Source: Xaviernesmea oryzae (GTDB lineage Bacteria; Pseudomonadota; Alphaproteobacteria; Rhizobiales; Rhizobiaceae). From it: 64,000 bases of DNA. A program made the translations under genes and the position numbers. Within the stretch, counting starts at the first letter, position 1. The number at the start of each line of letters is the position of its first letter. The stretch lies in the NCBI RefSeq assembly GCF_900109605.1, contig NZ_FOAM01000007.1, positions 222,193 through 286,192 on the forward strand. Reading direction: 5' to 3'. Of this stretch, positions 28,432 through 37,297 are shown piece after piece. The notes below the pieces were generated by a model. It was not told where the DNA came from and searched no databases. It worked only from the letters and a program-made list of their open reading frames with translations.

Positions 28432-30951
28432 TCACGCCGCCCATCGCGCGCCTTGCGCGCCGTTCTCCAGCCGGAAGCGGGACAGAAGACTGTTGAGCGT
28501 GACGATATCCTGAGCAAGCTGCTGCGTTGCCGCGCTTGCCTCTTCGGCCATGGCGGCGTTCTGCTGGGTCATCTTGTCGAGCGCATTGACCGAGCCGTTG
28601 ATGGAGCCGAGAGAAGCGGACTGGTCTTGGCTGGCGGACGCCATCTGGTCGACCTGGCCGGCGATCTCGATGATCTGATCGGCAATCTCGGTCACGGCAA
28701 GGCCGGTATCCTCGACGAAATGCGACCCGGCGGCCACCTCTTCGGTGGAGCGGCGGATCAATTCGCCGATTTCCTTGGCGGCCTGGGCAGAGCGCTGGGC
28801 GAGATCGCGTACCTCCTGAGCGACGACAGCAAAGCCCTTGCCGGCTTCGCCCGCGCGCGCGGCCTCGACGCCAGCATTGAGTGCGAGCAGATTGGTCTGG
28901 AAGGCGATCTGGTCGATGACGCTGATGATCTGGCCAATCTTCTGCGAGGCATCTTGGATGCGCTGCATGGCATCCACCGCCTTGCGCACGGTGGTGGCAG
29001 AGCTGCCGGCCTTGCTGCGCGCCTGCTGCACGATGCTGCGGACATCATTGGCGCGCATGGCGGCGGTGCCGATCAAGGCGGAGGTTTCCGACAGCGTGGC
29101 CGAGGCTTCCTCCAGCGCTGCGGCCTGCTGTTCGGTGCGCCGGGCGAGATCGTCCACCGAGCCCGCCATCTGCTGGCCATTGTCCTGGATCGCGCCGGTC
29201 AGCCCCATCACCTCGGCAAGCGTTTCGCGCAGGCCGGCCACGGAGGCGTTGAAATCATGGCGCAGCCGGTCCAGATGCGGCGCAAAGGGTGTGTCGATGC
29301 TGAAGCTGATATCGCCACGCGACAGGCGCGACAGCGCGTCGGCCAGTGTCTCGACGACGAACTGGCTCTGGCGCGCGGCTTCCTGCCGTTCGGCCTCGTT
29401 GCGCTGGCGCTCGGCGTCGCCCTGCCGGCGGCTGCGCTCGGCTTCCTCTTCGATCGACAGCTTGGCGATGGCGCTCTGCTTGAAGATGGAAAGCGCGCGG
29501 GCCATGTCGCCGATCTCATCGGCGCGGCTTTCGCCTGTGACATCCGTCTCCAGCGCGCCATCGGCCAGGCGGCGCATGGTGGCGGTGATCTGGCCGATCG
29601 GCCCTTTGAGCGTCATCACCAGAATGCCGCCGGCCAGCATGGCGATCAGCATGCCGGCGATCATCGCGCCGACCGAGATGGAATTGGCCTGGTCGCGCTC
29701 GGCGCCCGCGCTCTGCTTCTGGCTTTCGGCGAATTGCGACAGCAGGCCCCAGAGCTGGTCGATCTTGGCGGCGGCGACAGTAAATTCCGCCTGTCGCTTG
29801 GCAACGAGATCGACGATCGTGCGGGCATTGGTCGAAAGCGCACCCAGCGCGTCCTTGGCCTGGGCGGGCATGGTCGAAAGTGTCTTGTCATCCGGCAGGG
29901 CCGTGGCCAGGCCGGAGAGCGCCTGACCGTAGCTGTAGAGCGCCTGGTCGATCAGCTTGGCATTCGCCTCGTCGGGCTTTGCGCCCAGTTCGGCGAAGAG
30001 CACGCGGATCTGGTTGGCGTTGCCGACGATGCCGCGCAGCTTGTTGCCGACATTGTCGGCCTTGGCGATCTGCGCCTCGGCGGCGGCCAGGTCGCCGACG
30101 GCCTTCATCAGCGTCTGGTCGGCCAGTTCCTTGACGGCACGCGCCGCGGAGCGCGCTTCGGCGGCGCCATCGCTCAGGTCGTGCGGGGTCGAAGGATCTG
30201 CCTTATAGGCGTCGGCGCCGCGCGCAAGGGTGGCGAGCGCTGCCTCCAGCCTTTGCACAGGCGCCGGCTGGTCGGGTGAAAGGCTGTCCTTAGCCGCGGT
30301 CAGGGCCTCCTGCGCGGCCGGCAGGCCGGCATCGATCGCCTTGACCTGGGCATCCGGGCCCTGAACCAGGGTAACGGCCTGCGCGAAAGTCTCGCTCTTG
30401 TCAGCCAGGGCGGCAATGGTCAGGGCCAGCTTCAGGCCGCTCTTTGCCTTCTTTTCCACCTGCTTGGCCGCGCCCAGCAAAACGAACGCCTGCTTGCCGA
30501 CGGCGGCCTGCAATGCGATCAGCGCATCGAGCTTGGTGTTGACGTCGGCCCCGGCCGCCTCTCGCGCCTGATGCAGGCTCCAAAGCTGGTCGATATTGGT
30601 AAAAAGCGTATCCGACTGCGCTGCGACATCATCTAGGGCTGCGACATCCGTCTGGGCCCGCATGGCATCGGCCATATGCTTGAGGTCGGCAATCTGCGCC
30701 GAGAGCGCGGCGCGCGCGGCCTCGTGCGTTTCCGGCGCGGGCTGCATCAGGAAGCGGGACATGCCGGAATAGACCTGCTTGAAGCCGGTGAGCGCCTGCA
30801 TGATGCCGTTTGAAATCTCCATCCGGCCCTGAAGCTGGCCGGAAATGTAAAGCCCGGTCAGGCCGACGGCGGCGATACTCAGGACGAAGGGCGCCACCAG
30901 AACGAGAACCTTGGTCTGGATCCTGATCCGCGACATCAGACGGTCGATCAT
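28432..30951 (-). CDS. Methyl-accepting chemotaxis protein
   Basis: An 839-residue chemoreceptor. A first membrane helix (about 13-35) is followed by a very long periplasmic region of nearly 400 residues rich in Ala and helical heptads (two or more helical-bundle sensing modules), a second membrane helix near 430-455 and a HAMP domain (about 455-510). A linker follows and then the cytoplasmic signalling domain, with the conserved tip 'IDQIAFQTNLLALNAGVEAARAGEAGKGFAVVAQEVRDLAQRSAQAAKEI'. It feeds the CheA/CheW complex. No CheR/CheB docking pentapeptide is evident at the C-terminus. It is an orphan gene here; the ligand is unknown. Confidence 0.95.
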   Translation of the reverse strand: MIDRLMSRIRIQTKVLVLVAPFVLSIAAVGLTGLYISGQLQGRMEISNGIMQALTGFKQVYSGMSRFLMQPAPETHEAARAALSAQIADLKHMADAMRAQTDVAALDDVAAQSDTLFTNIDQLWSLHQAREAAGADVNTKLDALIALQAAVGKQAFVLLGAAKQVEKKAKSGLKLALTIAALADKSETFAQAVTLVQGPDAQVKAIDAGLPAAQEALTAAKDSLSPDQPAPVQRLEAALATLARGADAYKADPSTPHDLSDGAAEARSAARAVKELADQTLMKAVGDLAAAEAQIAKADNVGNKLRGIVGNANQIRVLFAELGAKPDEANAKLIDQALYSYGQALSGLATALPDDKTLSTMPAQAKDALGALSTNARTIVDLVAKRQAEFTVAAAKIDQLWGLLSQFAESQKQSAGAERDQANSISVGAMIAGMLIAMLAGGILVMTLKGPIGQITATMRRLADGALETDVTGESRADEIGDMARALSIFKQSAIAKLSIEEEAERSRRQGDAERQRNEAERQEAARQSQFVVETLADALSRLSRGDISFSIDTPFAPHLDRLRHDFNASVAGLRETLAEVMGLTGAIQDNGQQMAGSVDDLARRTEQQAAALEEASATLSETSALIGTAAMRANDVRSIVQQARSKAGSSATTVRKAVDAMQRIQDASQKIGQIISVIDQIAFQTNLLALNAGVEAARAGEAGKGFAVVAQEVRDLAQRSAQAAKEIGELIRRSTEEVAAGSHFVEDTGLAVTEIADQIIEIAGQVDQMASASQDQSASLGSINGSVNALDKMTQQNAAMAEEASAATQQLAQDIVTLNSLLSRFRLENGAQGARWAA

Positions 30952-31102
30952 GCTTATCCCCCAACCGCCATCCCGTGGGCGGGCTACTTTGTGCGCGAAG
31001 CTTGACGGAAGATGTTTAAAGCACGGTGAAGCCGGTTAGAGGTTTATCGCGGGCGTTCTGAAAGAAGCTCGGCCAAATCGGGCGCGTGCGCTCTTGTTCG
31101 GG

Positions 31103-32062
31103 CTACCTGCAGTAGCGATAGTCCGCCTTGCGCTGGAGAACGTCGAGATGCAGGTGGTCTTCATGGGCCTCGTCGCTACCGGGGTCGAGCACCGTTTCGA
31201 AATAGAGGCATCCGGTGGCCGTGACCGCGCGCTGGAAGGCGCCGGTCAGGGTGCCGTCCTCGTCGCGCGGCTGGATGGCAATGGTCTGGCCGTTGCGGAA
31301 GCTGAAGGAGGCGATATCGATGGCATTGCCCCGCGCATGTTCGGAGATCTTGCCGGTGGCGGCATTGTTGCGCAGGCGGCAGACATAGCTCGACGCCTGA
31401 TTGAGCCGCGTCAGCGCTCCATCTTCCGACATGGCCACCTTGGCGGCGGGCTGAACCGACTCCTTCACCCAGCGGGCCAGCTCGAGTGCCGCCTCGCAGC
31501 GCAGGGTGGCCGCCGGCGCCACCTCCACCCCTGGGAGGATGGCGGTCACCGAAATCGGCCGGTCGATGCCGCATCCCTTGCCATCGTCGATGCGCGGCCG
31601 TTCCTCGAACTGCGCGCCGATCGCCTTGAGATCGGTGAGGCACTGGGCATAGGAGGCGGGATCCTCCGGCGCAACCGTCAGAACCGGCTGCGCGGGCTCA
31701 GGCGCCTTGCCCTCTTTTTGGGGCGGAGCGCTTGCGTCGGGCGTAGCATCATCCTGAACCTTTGTCTTCTCAGGAGAGGTTGGTGCTTGCTCCTTTGAAG
31801 CATCTGGCGGCGTCTTCTTTGCGGGATCTTCGGGCTCGGCGGGCAGCGGCGTCGGCGCATCCGGCGCAGCGCCCTGGGGAGCAGGCGGTTTATCCTTCGG
31901 CTTGGGCACGTCGGCCGGGGCCGGTGCAGCCTTGTCGCCCGGCGGCGATGCGGGCTGTGCCTGCGGTGCCGAAGGCTTTTCAGCCGGCAGGGGCACGTTT
32001 TCGGGAAGTGCGGCGGCGGCCAGAAGCAGAAGACCTGGCAAAAGCAGGAAATGATGTCGCAT
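31103..32062 (-). CDS. Extensin-like C-terminal domain protein, exported
   Basis: A 319-residue exported protein: signal peptide (MRHHFLLLPGLLLLAAAALP), a low-complexity Pro/Lys/Ala/Glu linker of about 100 residues, and a C-terminal globular domain. That domain has the hallmarks of the extensin-like family: 'GCGIDRPISV', 'ARWV', 'YVCRLRNNAATGKISEHARGNAIDIASFSF', 'GCLYFETVLDPGSDEAHEDHLHLDV'. The conserved SEHARGNAIDI and HEDHLHLD patterns resemble the metal-binding sites of D-Ala-D-Ala peptidases (the MEROPS M15-like fold), so a cell-wall amidase/peptidase role is plausible but unproven. I start at MRHH, after an acceptable GGAGGGG, rather than the upstream ATG. Confidence 0.85.
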   Translation of the reverse strand: MRHHFLLLPGLLLLAAAALPENVPLPAEKPSAPQAQPASPPGDKAAPAPADVPKPKDKPPAPQGAAPDAPTPLPAEPEDPAKKTPPDASKEQAPTSPEKTKVQDDATPDASAPPQKEGKAPEPAQPVLTVAPEDPASYAQCLTDLKAIGAQFEERPRIDDGKGCGIDRPISVTAILPGVEVAPAATLRCEAALELARWVKESVQPAAKVAMSEDGALTRLNQASSYVCRLRNNAATGKISEHARGNAIDIASFSFRNGQTIAIQPRDEDGTLTGAFQRAVTATGCLYFETVLDPGSDEAHEDHLHLDVLQRKADYRYCR

Positions 32063-32427
32063 GATGGTCCCCTCCTGATCCCGGCGCGGCGGCATAGGCC
32101 TCTTCGGCATGCTTTCGCGGCGGCTTGTTGAGCATCAACTAGGGCTGCCGTGCCGGCGGGCGAGGTCCAAAACGCGCCGAGCAAAGGCATCGCCAGCGCG
32201 AGCTTGGTGCAGGGATCTGTGCATGGCGGAGCACTGGCCTTGCCAGCCTAAGCGACCCGCGCCATGAAGAACCATGTTTCAGCCGATGGTCGGCACGCTT
32301 GCCTCGGCCGGGCACTCGACGGCGGCCTCCGGTGCCGGATATTTAGCTTTGTCGCCCGGGTGCACCTTTCGCTGGACGTCTTATTTTATCGTGCTTGTTT
32401 TATGATGCCTTTGCAGAAGGAGGCTCC
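32063..32427. other. Gene-free region with a GntR promoter
   Basis: The 365 bases between the divergent extensin-like and GntR genes show no credible gene. The right end turns AT-rich and contains the tandem repeat at 32381-32408 listed separately; the rest shows only weak hairpins. Confidence 0.5.
32381..32408 (+). promoter_or_regulatory. Tandem 14-base direct repeat before a GntR gene (putative operator)
   Basis: TTATTTTATCGTGC (32381-32394) is followed directly by TTGTTTTATGATGC (32395-32408): 11 of 14 positions match in an otherwise GC-rich background. It ends 19 bases before the GntR start codon, over the likely promoter, so autoregulation is a reasonable reading. Confidence 0.5.
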
Positions 32428-33114
32428 ATGAAGCCTGTTGGCTCGCCCCGATCGTCCCCTCGCGCCGCTGTGCAGGACGGCGTCTACAAACAGGTGCGCC
32501 AGGCGTTGATGTGGGGCGAGTTCGAGCCCGGAAAGCTCATCACCCTGCAATCGCTGGCCGATACGTTCGGCACCAGCCTGATGCCTGTGCGCGAGGCGCT
32601 GCGGCGGCTGGCGGCGGAAACGGGGCTGGAGGTGGCGCGCGGCGGATCGGCCCGCGTGCCGGCGATATCGCGCCAGCGCTTGGACGATCTCTGCCAGACT
32701 CGAAAGGCCTTGGAAGGCCTGGCAGCCGAATGCGCAGCGGCGCGCATGAGTGGCGAGGAGATCGAGGCCTGCCGCGACATTGCTCGCGAGCATGAGCGAC
32801 TGGGGCGCAATGGCGAGGTCTATGCCATGCTGCGCCACAACCAGGCCTTTCACTTCGCCATCTATGAAAAAGCTGGCTCCGACGTGCTGCCACCGCTGAT
32901 CGAAATGCTCTGGCTGCGCTTTGGCCCCTATATGCGGCTTCTGTCCGATCTCGTGCGCGCGCAAATGGCCGAGGGGTCGCTGCCGGATTATTCCACGCAG
33001 CATTTTGCGCTCGTCGATGCGCTCTCCCGCCGCGACGGGCCGGCCGCGCGGGCCGCCATGGTGGCTGATATCGAGGCCACGCAGGCGCTGCTGCGCGGCC
33101 TGTGCCCCGCCTGA
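32428..33114 (+). CDS. GntR-family transcriptional regulator (FadR/FCD subfamily)
   Basis: A 228-residue regulator: winged helix at about 15-75 ('YKQVRQALMWGEFEPGKLITLQSLADTFGTSLMPVREALRRLAAETGLEVARGGSARVP') and an all-helical FCD ligand domain (about 85-220) with the metal-site type residues Asp/His ('NQAFHFAIYEKAG', 'YSTQHFALVDALSRRD'). FCD regulators usually sense organic or amino acids. The start is set by GAAGGAGG before MKPVG. It converges with the aminotransferase gene and lies at the edge of the catabolic cluster, so it probably regulates amino acid/amine use. Confidence 0.9.
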   Translation: MKPVGSPRSSPRAAVQDGVYKQVRQALMWGEFEPGKLITLQSLADTFGTSLMPVREALRRLAAETGLEVARGGSARVPAISRQRLDDLCQTRKALEGLAAECAAARMSGEEIEACRDIAREHERLGRNGEVYAMLRHNQAFHFAIYEKAGSDVLPPLIEMLWLRFGPYMRLLSDLVRAQMAEGSLPDYSTQHFALVDALSRRDGPAARAAMVADIEATQALLRGLCPA

Positions 33115-33148
33115 GCAAAAGGGCGCACAGCAGCGACGTGTGCGAGCC

Positions 33149-34318
33149 CTAAAGACTGCCGAAGAACCGCTGCAGCCGGTCCATCGCCTCGGAAATGCGC
33201 TCGATCGACTGTGATCCGAAACAAACGCGCAGGTGCCCTTCGCCGGCCTGGCCATAGAAGCTGCCGGCCTCGACTACCACCTCGGCCTTGTCGAGGATCA
33301 TCTCCGCCAGCGTTTGCGCCGGAATGCCGGTCCCGGTGATATCGGGAAACGCATAAATCGTGCCTTCCGGCCAGGCACAGGTGACGCCGGCCATCTGGTT
33401 GAGCCGGGTGACGACGAGATCGCGCTTGGCCTTGTCCTCGGCCACCAGATCCGCCAGCACCTCCGCCGGCCCGGTGACAGCGGCCAGCGCGCCTGCCTGG
33501 ATGAAGGTGTTGACATGCGTCACGTCGCTTGTCGTGATCTTGAGAATGCCTGGGATCATCGCAGCCGGTGCGGCGAGATAGCCGATGCGCCACCCATCCA
33601 TGGCGAAGCTCTTGGTGAAGGCGAACATGGAGATCGTGCGCTCGCCCATGCCCGGCAGCGAGGCGATCGAGATATGTTCGGCCTTGTCGAACAGGATGTC
33701 CTCGTAGACCTCGTCGGAGAGCACGACAAGATCGTGGCGGATGGCGAGGGCCGCCAGCCCCTCCAGCTCGGCCCGGCCATAGACACGGCCCGTCGGGTTG
33801 CACGGGTTGACCAGCGCGATCGCCTTGGTGCGCGGCGTGATCTTCGCCTCGATCAGATCGGGGTTGATCGAGAAACCGTTTATCGCGTCGAGCGGCGCGA
33901 AGACCGGCACGCCACCGGCAAGCTCGATCTTGCCCAGATGCTGGGGGTAATAGGGTTCGAGCAGGATCACCTCGTCGCCCGGATCGATCACGGTCATGAT
34001 GGCGGCATAGGAGGCATGGGTCAGGCCATTGGTGACGACGATCTCGTTCGCGGTCACGTCGAGCCTGTTTTTCTCCTGAAGCCGCTTGGCCAAGGCTTCC
34101 CGCAGCGCCGGAATGCCCTGGAAATGCGAATAATGCACCTGGCCGGCCATCAGCGCATCCACGGTTGCCTGTTTGACGGCCAGCGGCGTGTCGGCATGGG
34201 GGCTGCCGAGCTCCATGTGGATGAGGTCGCGGCCGGGGCCATCCACCGTCAGGGCCTTGGCGAACATGCCATAGGATTTCTTCGAGCCGGAGGTGATGCG
34301 TTTGGCGAGATAGGTCAT
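33149..34318 (-). CDS. PLP-dependent class I/II aminotransferase
   Basis: A 389-residue fold-type I enzyme. The PLP lysine is Lys236 in 'AFTKSFAMDGWRIGY'; NPCNPTG is at 171-177, Asp202 contacts the cofactor, and 'IGYLAAPAAMIP' follows. It belongs to the aspartate/aromatic aminotransferase-like group and transfers an amino group to a 2-oxo acid. It is 57 bases downstream of an FAD-dependent amine oxidase-like gene on the same strand, so the two probably act in one catabolic route in which one removes nitrogen from what the other makes. Substrate unknown. Confidence 0.9.
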   Translation of the reverse strand: MTYLAKRITSGSKKSYGMFAKALTVDGPGRDLIHMELGSPHADTPLAVKQATVDALMAGQVHYSHFQGIPALREALAKRLQEKNRLDVTANEIVVTNGLTHASYAAIMTVIDPGDEVILLEPYYPQHLGKIELAGGVPVFAPLDAINGFSINPDLIEAKITPRTKAIALVNPCNPTGRVYGRAELEGLAALAIRHDLVVLSDEVYEDILFDKAEHISIASLPGMGERTISMFAFTKSFAMDGWRIGYLAAPAAMIPGILKITTSDVTHVNTFIQAGALAAVTGPAEVLADLVAEDKAKRDLVVTRLNQMAGVTCAWPEGTIYAFPDITGTGIPAQTLAEMILDKAEVVVEAGSFYGQAGEGHLRVCFGSQSIERISEAMDRLQRFFGSL

Positions 34319-34375
34319 GGGACTGGTCTTTCGAAGAGAGGCCCCGGCCGAGCGTGTGGGCTCAGCCTTGGCGGG

Positions 34376-35650
34376 TCATGCGATGCGGGTCAGGCGATCC
34401 TTCAGCCGCGCCTGGATCAGCGCGGCGGAGGCAACAAGCGGCGTGAGGCGGTGAAAGGGCAGGGCGCTGGCTTGCCGCAGCGGAATGGGCTGACTTTCCA
34501 GAGGCGCGCCGAGCGCGCAGCCAGCGAGCACGCGGCCCAGCTGGGCGGTCATGGCGATGCCACGCCCGTTGCAGCCGATGCCGCCGAAAAAGCCCTCGCC
34601 GAAGCGATAGAGCCGGGGCAGGAAGTCCGGCGTCATGATGGCCGTGCCGGTCCAGGCGGCGGCCAGACCCGGCGTGGCCGGCAGGCCAAGCTCTGCCGCC
34701 AGACGGCTAGCGACATGGCGGCCGACACGGCTCAGCGCGCCGACCGGATTGACGGCCATGCCACCGCTGATCAGCCGGTTCTCCCGGTCGAGCCGGTAGG
34801 TGAAGAGGTTCTGCCGGGTGTCGCCGACGGGCAGGCGGTGCGGCGCGATGCGCGCCACCACCGTCGCATCGACCGGGCGCGTGGCGACCTGATAGACGCG
34901 CAGCGGTACGCCGGTGCGGCCCATGCGCCCGGCAATGCCCTGGTTGAAGGCATTGGTGGCGAGGATCACGCTGTCGGCGGTGATCTGACTGGTGCCCGCC
35001 GTCACCCGCCAGCCTGTGCCGGCGCGGTCGACGGCGGTGACGCTGGTATGCTCGCACAGCTGGCCGCCATGCCGGGTCAGCGCGGCTGCCAGGCCGAACA
35101 GATAGTTCAAGGGATGGATCGTTCCGCCCGAACGGTCGATCAGCCCGCCGCTGTAAAGGCTCATACCGGTTTCAGCGGCGACCTCGGCGGCCGAGAGCGC
35201 CTCCACCGGCCGCCCCAAGGCCTGCCAGGCCTGAGCGCGGGCCTGAAGAAGGCGGGCCATGGCATCACCATAGGCCGGTTGCAGCCAGCCTGTCTGCGCG
35301 CCGTCGCAGTCGATGCCTTCTTCAGCAATGGTGGCGAACACGGCATCGCCGCCCGCGCCGACCAGCGACAGCAGGGCATCCGCTTTGTCATTGCCAAGCC
35401 GGGCGCGCACGGCGGCAGGGTCGGCCTTGGCGAAATTCGGCACGACGAAGCCGGCATTGGTGCCGCTCGCGCCCGCGCCGAGCCTGCCGGCTTCCAGCAC
35501 CACGACGCTGCGCCCGGCGCGCGCCAGATGCAGCGCGGCGGTGAGCCCGGTAAAACCGGCGCCGATGATCACGCTATCGCAGCGGCTGGGTAGGCCTGTG
35601 GTCGTGTAATCGGGGCGGGGATGGGACGTTAGCGTCCAAAGCGTCTGCAT
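34376..35650 (-). CDS. FAD-dependent amine/amino acid oxidase (DadA/PuuB-like)
   Basis: A 424-residue flavoprotein of the DAO family. The FAD motif GAGFTG is at 30-35, followed by 'LEAGRLGAGASGTNAGFV', a signature of gamma-glutamylputrescine oxidase- and DadA-like enzymes. C-terminally 'GIGCNGRGIAMTAQLGRVLA' closes the flavin site. It should oxidise the C-N bond of an amine or N-substituted amino acid. I chose the ATG of MQTLWTL; an 87-residue upstream extension is Arg/Pro-rich and has no resemblance to the family. Start of a two-gene unit with the aminotransferase. Confidence 0.9.
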   Translation of the reverse strand: MQTLWTLTSHPRPDYTTTGLPSRCDSVIIGAGFTGLTAALHLARAGRSVVVLEAGRLGAGASGTNAGFVVPNFAKADPAAVRARLGNDKADALLSLVGAGGDAVFATIAEEGIDCDGAQTGWLQPAYGDAMARLLQARAQAWQALGRPVEALSAAEVAAETGMSLYSGGLIDRSGGTIHPLNYLFGLAAALTRHGGQLCEHTSVTAVDRAGTGWRVTAGTSQITADSVILATNAFNQGIAGRMGRTGVPLRVYQVATRPVDATVVARIAPHRLPVGDTRQNLFTYRLDRENRLISGGMAVNPVGALSRVGRHVASRLAAELGLPATPGLAAAWTGTAIMTPDFLPRLYRFGEGFFGGIGCNGRGIAMTAQLGRVLAGCALGAPLESQPIPLRQASALPFHRLTPLVASAALIQARLKDRLTRIA

Positions 35651-35972
35651 GAAGAACCGATGGAAAGTCGCCGGAGGCTCCAGCGAAATGGGGCGGCGAG
35701 CCGCTTTTGCTTCCGGCCGCATTGGAGCGCCAAGCCCGCTGTGCGGGCCTGGCAAAGCGCGAGGGAAAACCGCGCCGTTCGTTCGCGTCACCCTTCGGCT
35801 TGAGCCGAGGATCCATCTTTCAGGGATCGATGGACCGCCGGGTCGGGCCCGATCGTGACAGGGAACCGCTTGGCAGTCCTCTGCCAGCCGGTCGAACCGC
35901 GCCCGCCGCATGGTCAGGCTGTGCCCGGAGCAAGCCGGGCATGCCCGGTAAAGAGCGGCCCGGCGGCGCGTC
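35651..35972. repeat. Gene-free gap with a rhizobial REP-like palindromic repeat
   Basis: This 322-base gap holds no gene. On the minus strand a stretch at about 35780-35862 reads like the repeated intergenic sequence common in Rhizobium and Agrobacterium genomes, with the core GGATCCTCGGCTCAAGCCGA and neighbouring GTGACG. The core forms a hairpin (CTTCGGCT with AGCCGAGG). A second hairpin, GCCCGG/CCGGGC, lies at 35923-35940, just after the binding-protein stop read on the minus strand. It separates the transporter operon from the oxidase/aminotransferase pair and may end or process the transcript. Confidence 0.55.
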
Positions 35973-37238
35973 TTACTTCACGGTCGCCATGATCTTGCCG
36001 ACCTCGTCGGCGCTCATCTCGCCTGCTGTTTCCACCTTGCCATCGGCAATCTTCCAAAGGCGGAAGGGGCCGGTGATGTCGCCATACTGATCGAACTGAA
36101 CCGGACCGATAACGCCCTCGTAGCGGATCGGCTTGCCTTCGCCGATCAGCTTCAGCGCCTTGGCGAATTCTTCCTTGCCGGCATAGATCGGCTCGCCCTT
36201 CGCATCGGTGACCTTGTAGATCGCCTCGCGGATCTTGGCGGGATCTTCCGAACCGGCAGCGGCGATGGCGAGACCGGCGATGGCGCCGGCGTCATAGGCG
36301 CGGTCGGCCGCCGGGTTCGAGGGCTCGATGCCGCCGGAGAAGCTCTTGTAGTTGGCGTTGAAATATTCGGTCGACTTGGTCGGGCTGGTGCCGGACGAGG
36401 TGCCGTAGGCGCCGTTCAGATAGTCCGCACCGACAGAGTCGATGAAGTCAGGGCTGTTCATGCCGTCGTTCAGCAGGAATTTCTGCACGCCGCCCTGCGA
36501 GATCCACGTGCGGGCGATGGTCGCGCCATCGACGGGATAGCTGATCAGATAGAGCGCATCCGGCGCGCCGTTCATGGCGGCGGTTACCTCGGACTGATAG
36601 CTCGACTGCTTCTCGTTGTAGGGCGTGACGGAAACGACCTCGCCGCCCATCGCCTTGTAGGCGCGCGAGAACTCCTTGAACATGTTCACGCCGAAGTCAT
36701 TGTTGACATGGATGACGGCGAGCTTCTTGAAACCCTGGTCGATCGCATATTTGGCCGCCGCGATACCCTGCAGCGCATCCGAGGTGATGGTGCGGAAGAA
36801 AATGCCGTTGGTCTTGCCTTCACGGCCGAGCGTGGTCAGCGTCGGCGAGGAGGAGGCGGGCGAGATCTGCACCACCTTGGCCGGGGCGGTGACGGATGTG
36901 AGGATCGGGATCGAGACCGAGGAGATGATCCCGCCGATGACCACGGGCACCTTTTTGACCTGGACAAGCTGCGTGGCCGCATCGACGGCGACGTTGCCTT
37001 GGCTCTGGCTGTCGCGGGTGTCGGTGGTCAGCGTGCAGCCGCGCACGCCGCCGGCCTTGTTGATATCGTCGAAGGCCATTTCGACCGATTTGGCGCCGGC
37101 CTTGCCATACTCACCGGCCGGGCCGGTGAGCTCCATGACGAGGCCGACGGTGATCTTGCAATCCGCAGCCGTTGCGGGCGCTGTGTAAGCAGCGGCAATC
37201 GCGATGGCGGCGGTCGCGGTCAGGCTAAGAGACTTCAT
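35973..37238 (-). CDS. Branched-chain amino acid-type ABC transporter substrate-binding protein (LivK-like)
   Basis: A 421-residue periplasmic binding protein. A Sec signal peptide (about 1-24, cleavage near ATAAD) is followed by the type I fold: 'VGLVMELTGPAGEYGKAGAKSVEMAFDDINKAGGVRG' and 'VVIGGIISSVSIPILTSVTAPAKVVQISPASSSPTLTT'. It delivers substrate to the livGFHM-type transporter encoded about 2.8 kb away on the other strand. The true ligand may be an amide, amino acid derivative or other small polar compound rather than leucine. It is the last gene in the operon starting with GntR at 39969. Confidence 0.93.
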   Translation of the reverse strand: MKSLSLTATAAIAIAAAYTAPATAADCKITVGLVMELTGPAGEYGKAGAKSVEMAFDDINKAGGVRGCTLTTDTRDSQSQGNVAVDAATQLVQVKKVPVVIGGIISSVSIPILTSVTAPAKVVQISPASSSPTLTTLGREGKTNGIFFRTITSDALQGIAAAKYAIDQGFKKLAVIHVNNDFGVNMFKEFSRAYKAMGGEVVSVTPYNEKQSSYQSEVTAAMNGAPDALYLISYPVDGATIARTWISQGGVQKFLLNDGMNSPDFIDSVGADYLNGAYGTSSGTSPTKSTEYFNANYKSFSGGIEPSNPAADRAYDAGAIAGLAIAAAGSEDPAKIREAIYKVTDAKGEPIYAGKEEFAKALKLIGEGKPIRYEGVIGPVQFDQYGDITGPFRLWKIADGKVETAGEMSADEVGKIMATVK

Positions 37239-37297
37239 GCGGCAGTTCCCCTTTTGTGGTGGTTTCTTGAAATGGCCCTGTCGGCGGGCGTGATGTG

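Noticed and set aside
28453..30279. 608-codon open frame on the plus strand
   Set aside because: Antisense to the chemoreceptor, which has a full signalling tip; shadow composition.
32386..33255. 289-codon open frame on the minus strand
   Set aside because: Covers the GntR gene, which has a clean helix-turn-helix, a good ribosome-binding site and the correct length.
33233..35593. 786-codon open frame on the plus strand
   Set aside because: Antisense to the aminotransferase and oxidase genes; no ribosome-binding site, no recognisable domain, shadow-frame composition.
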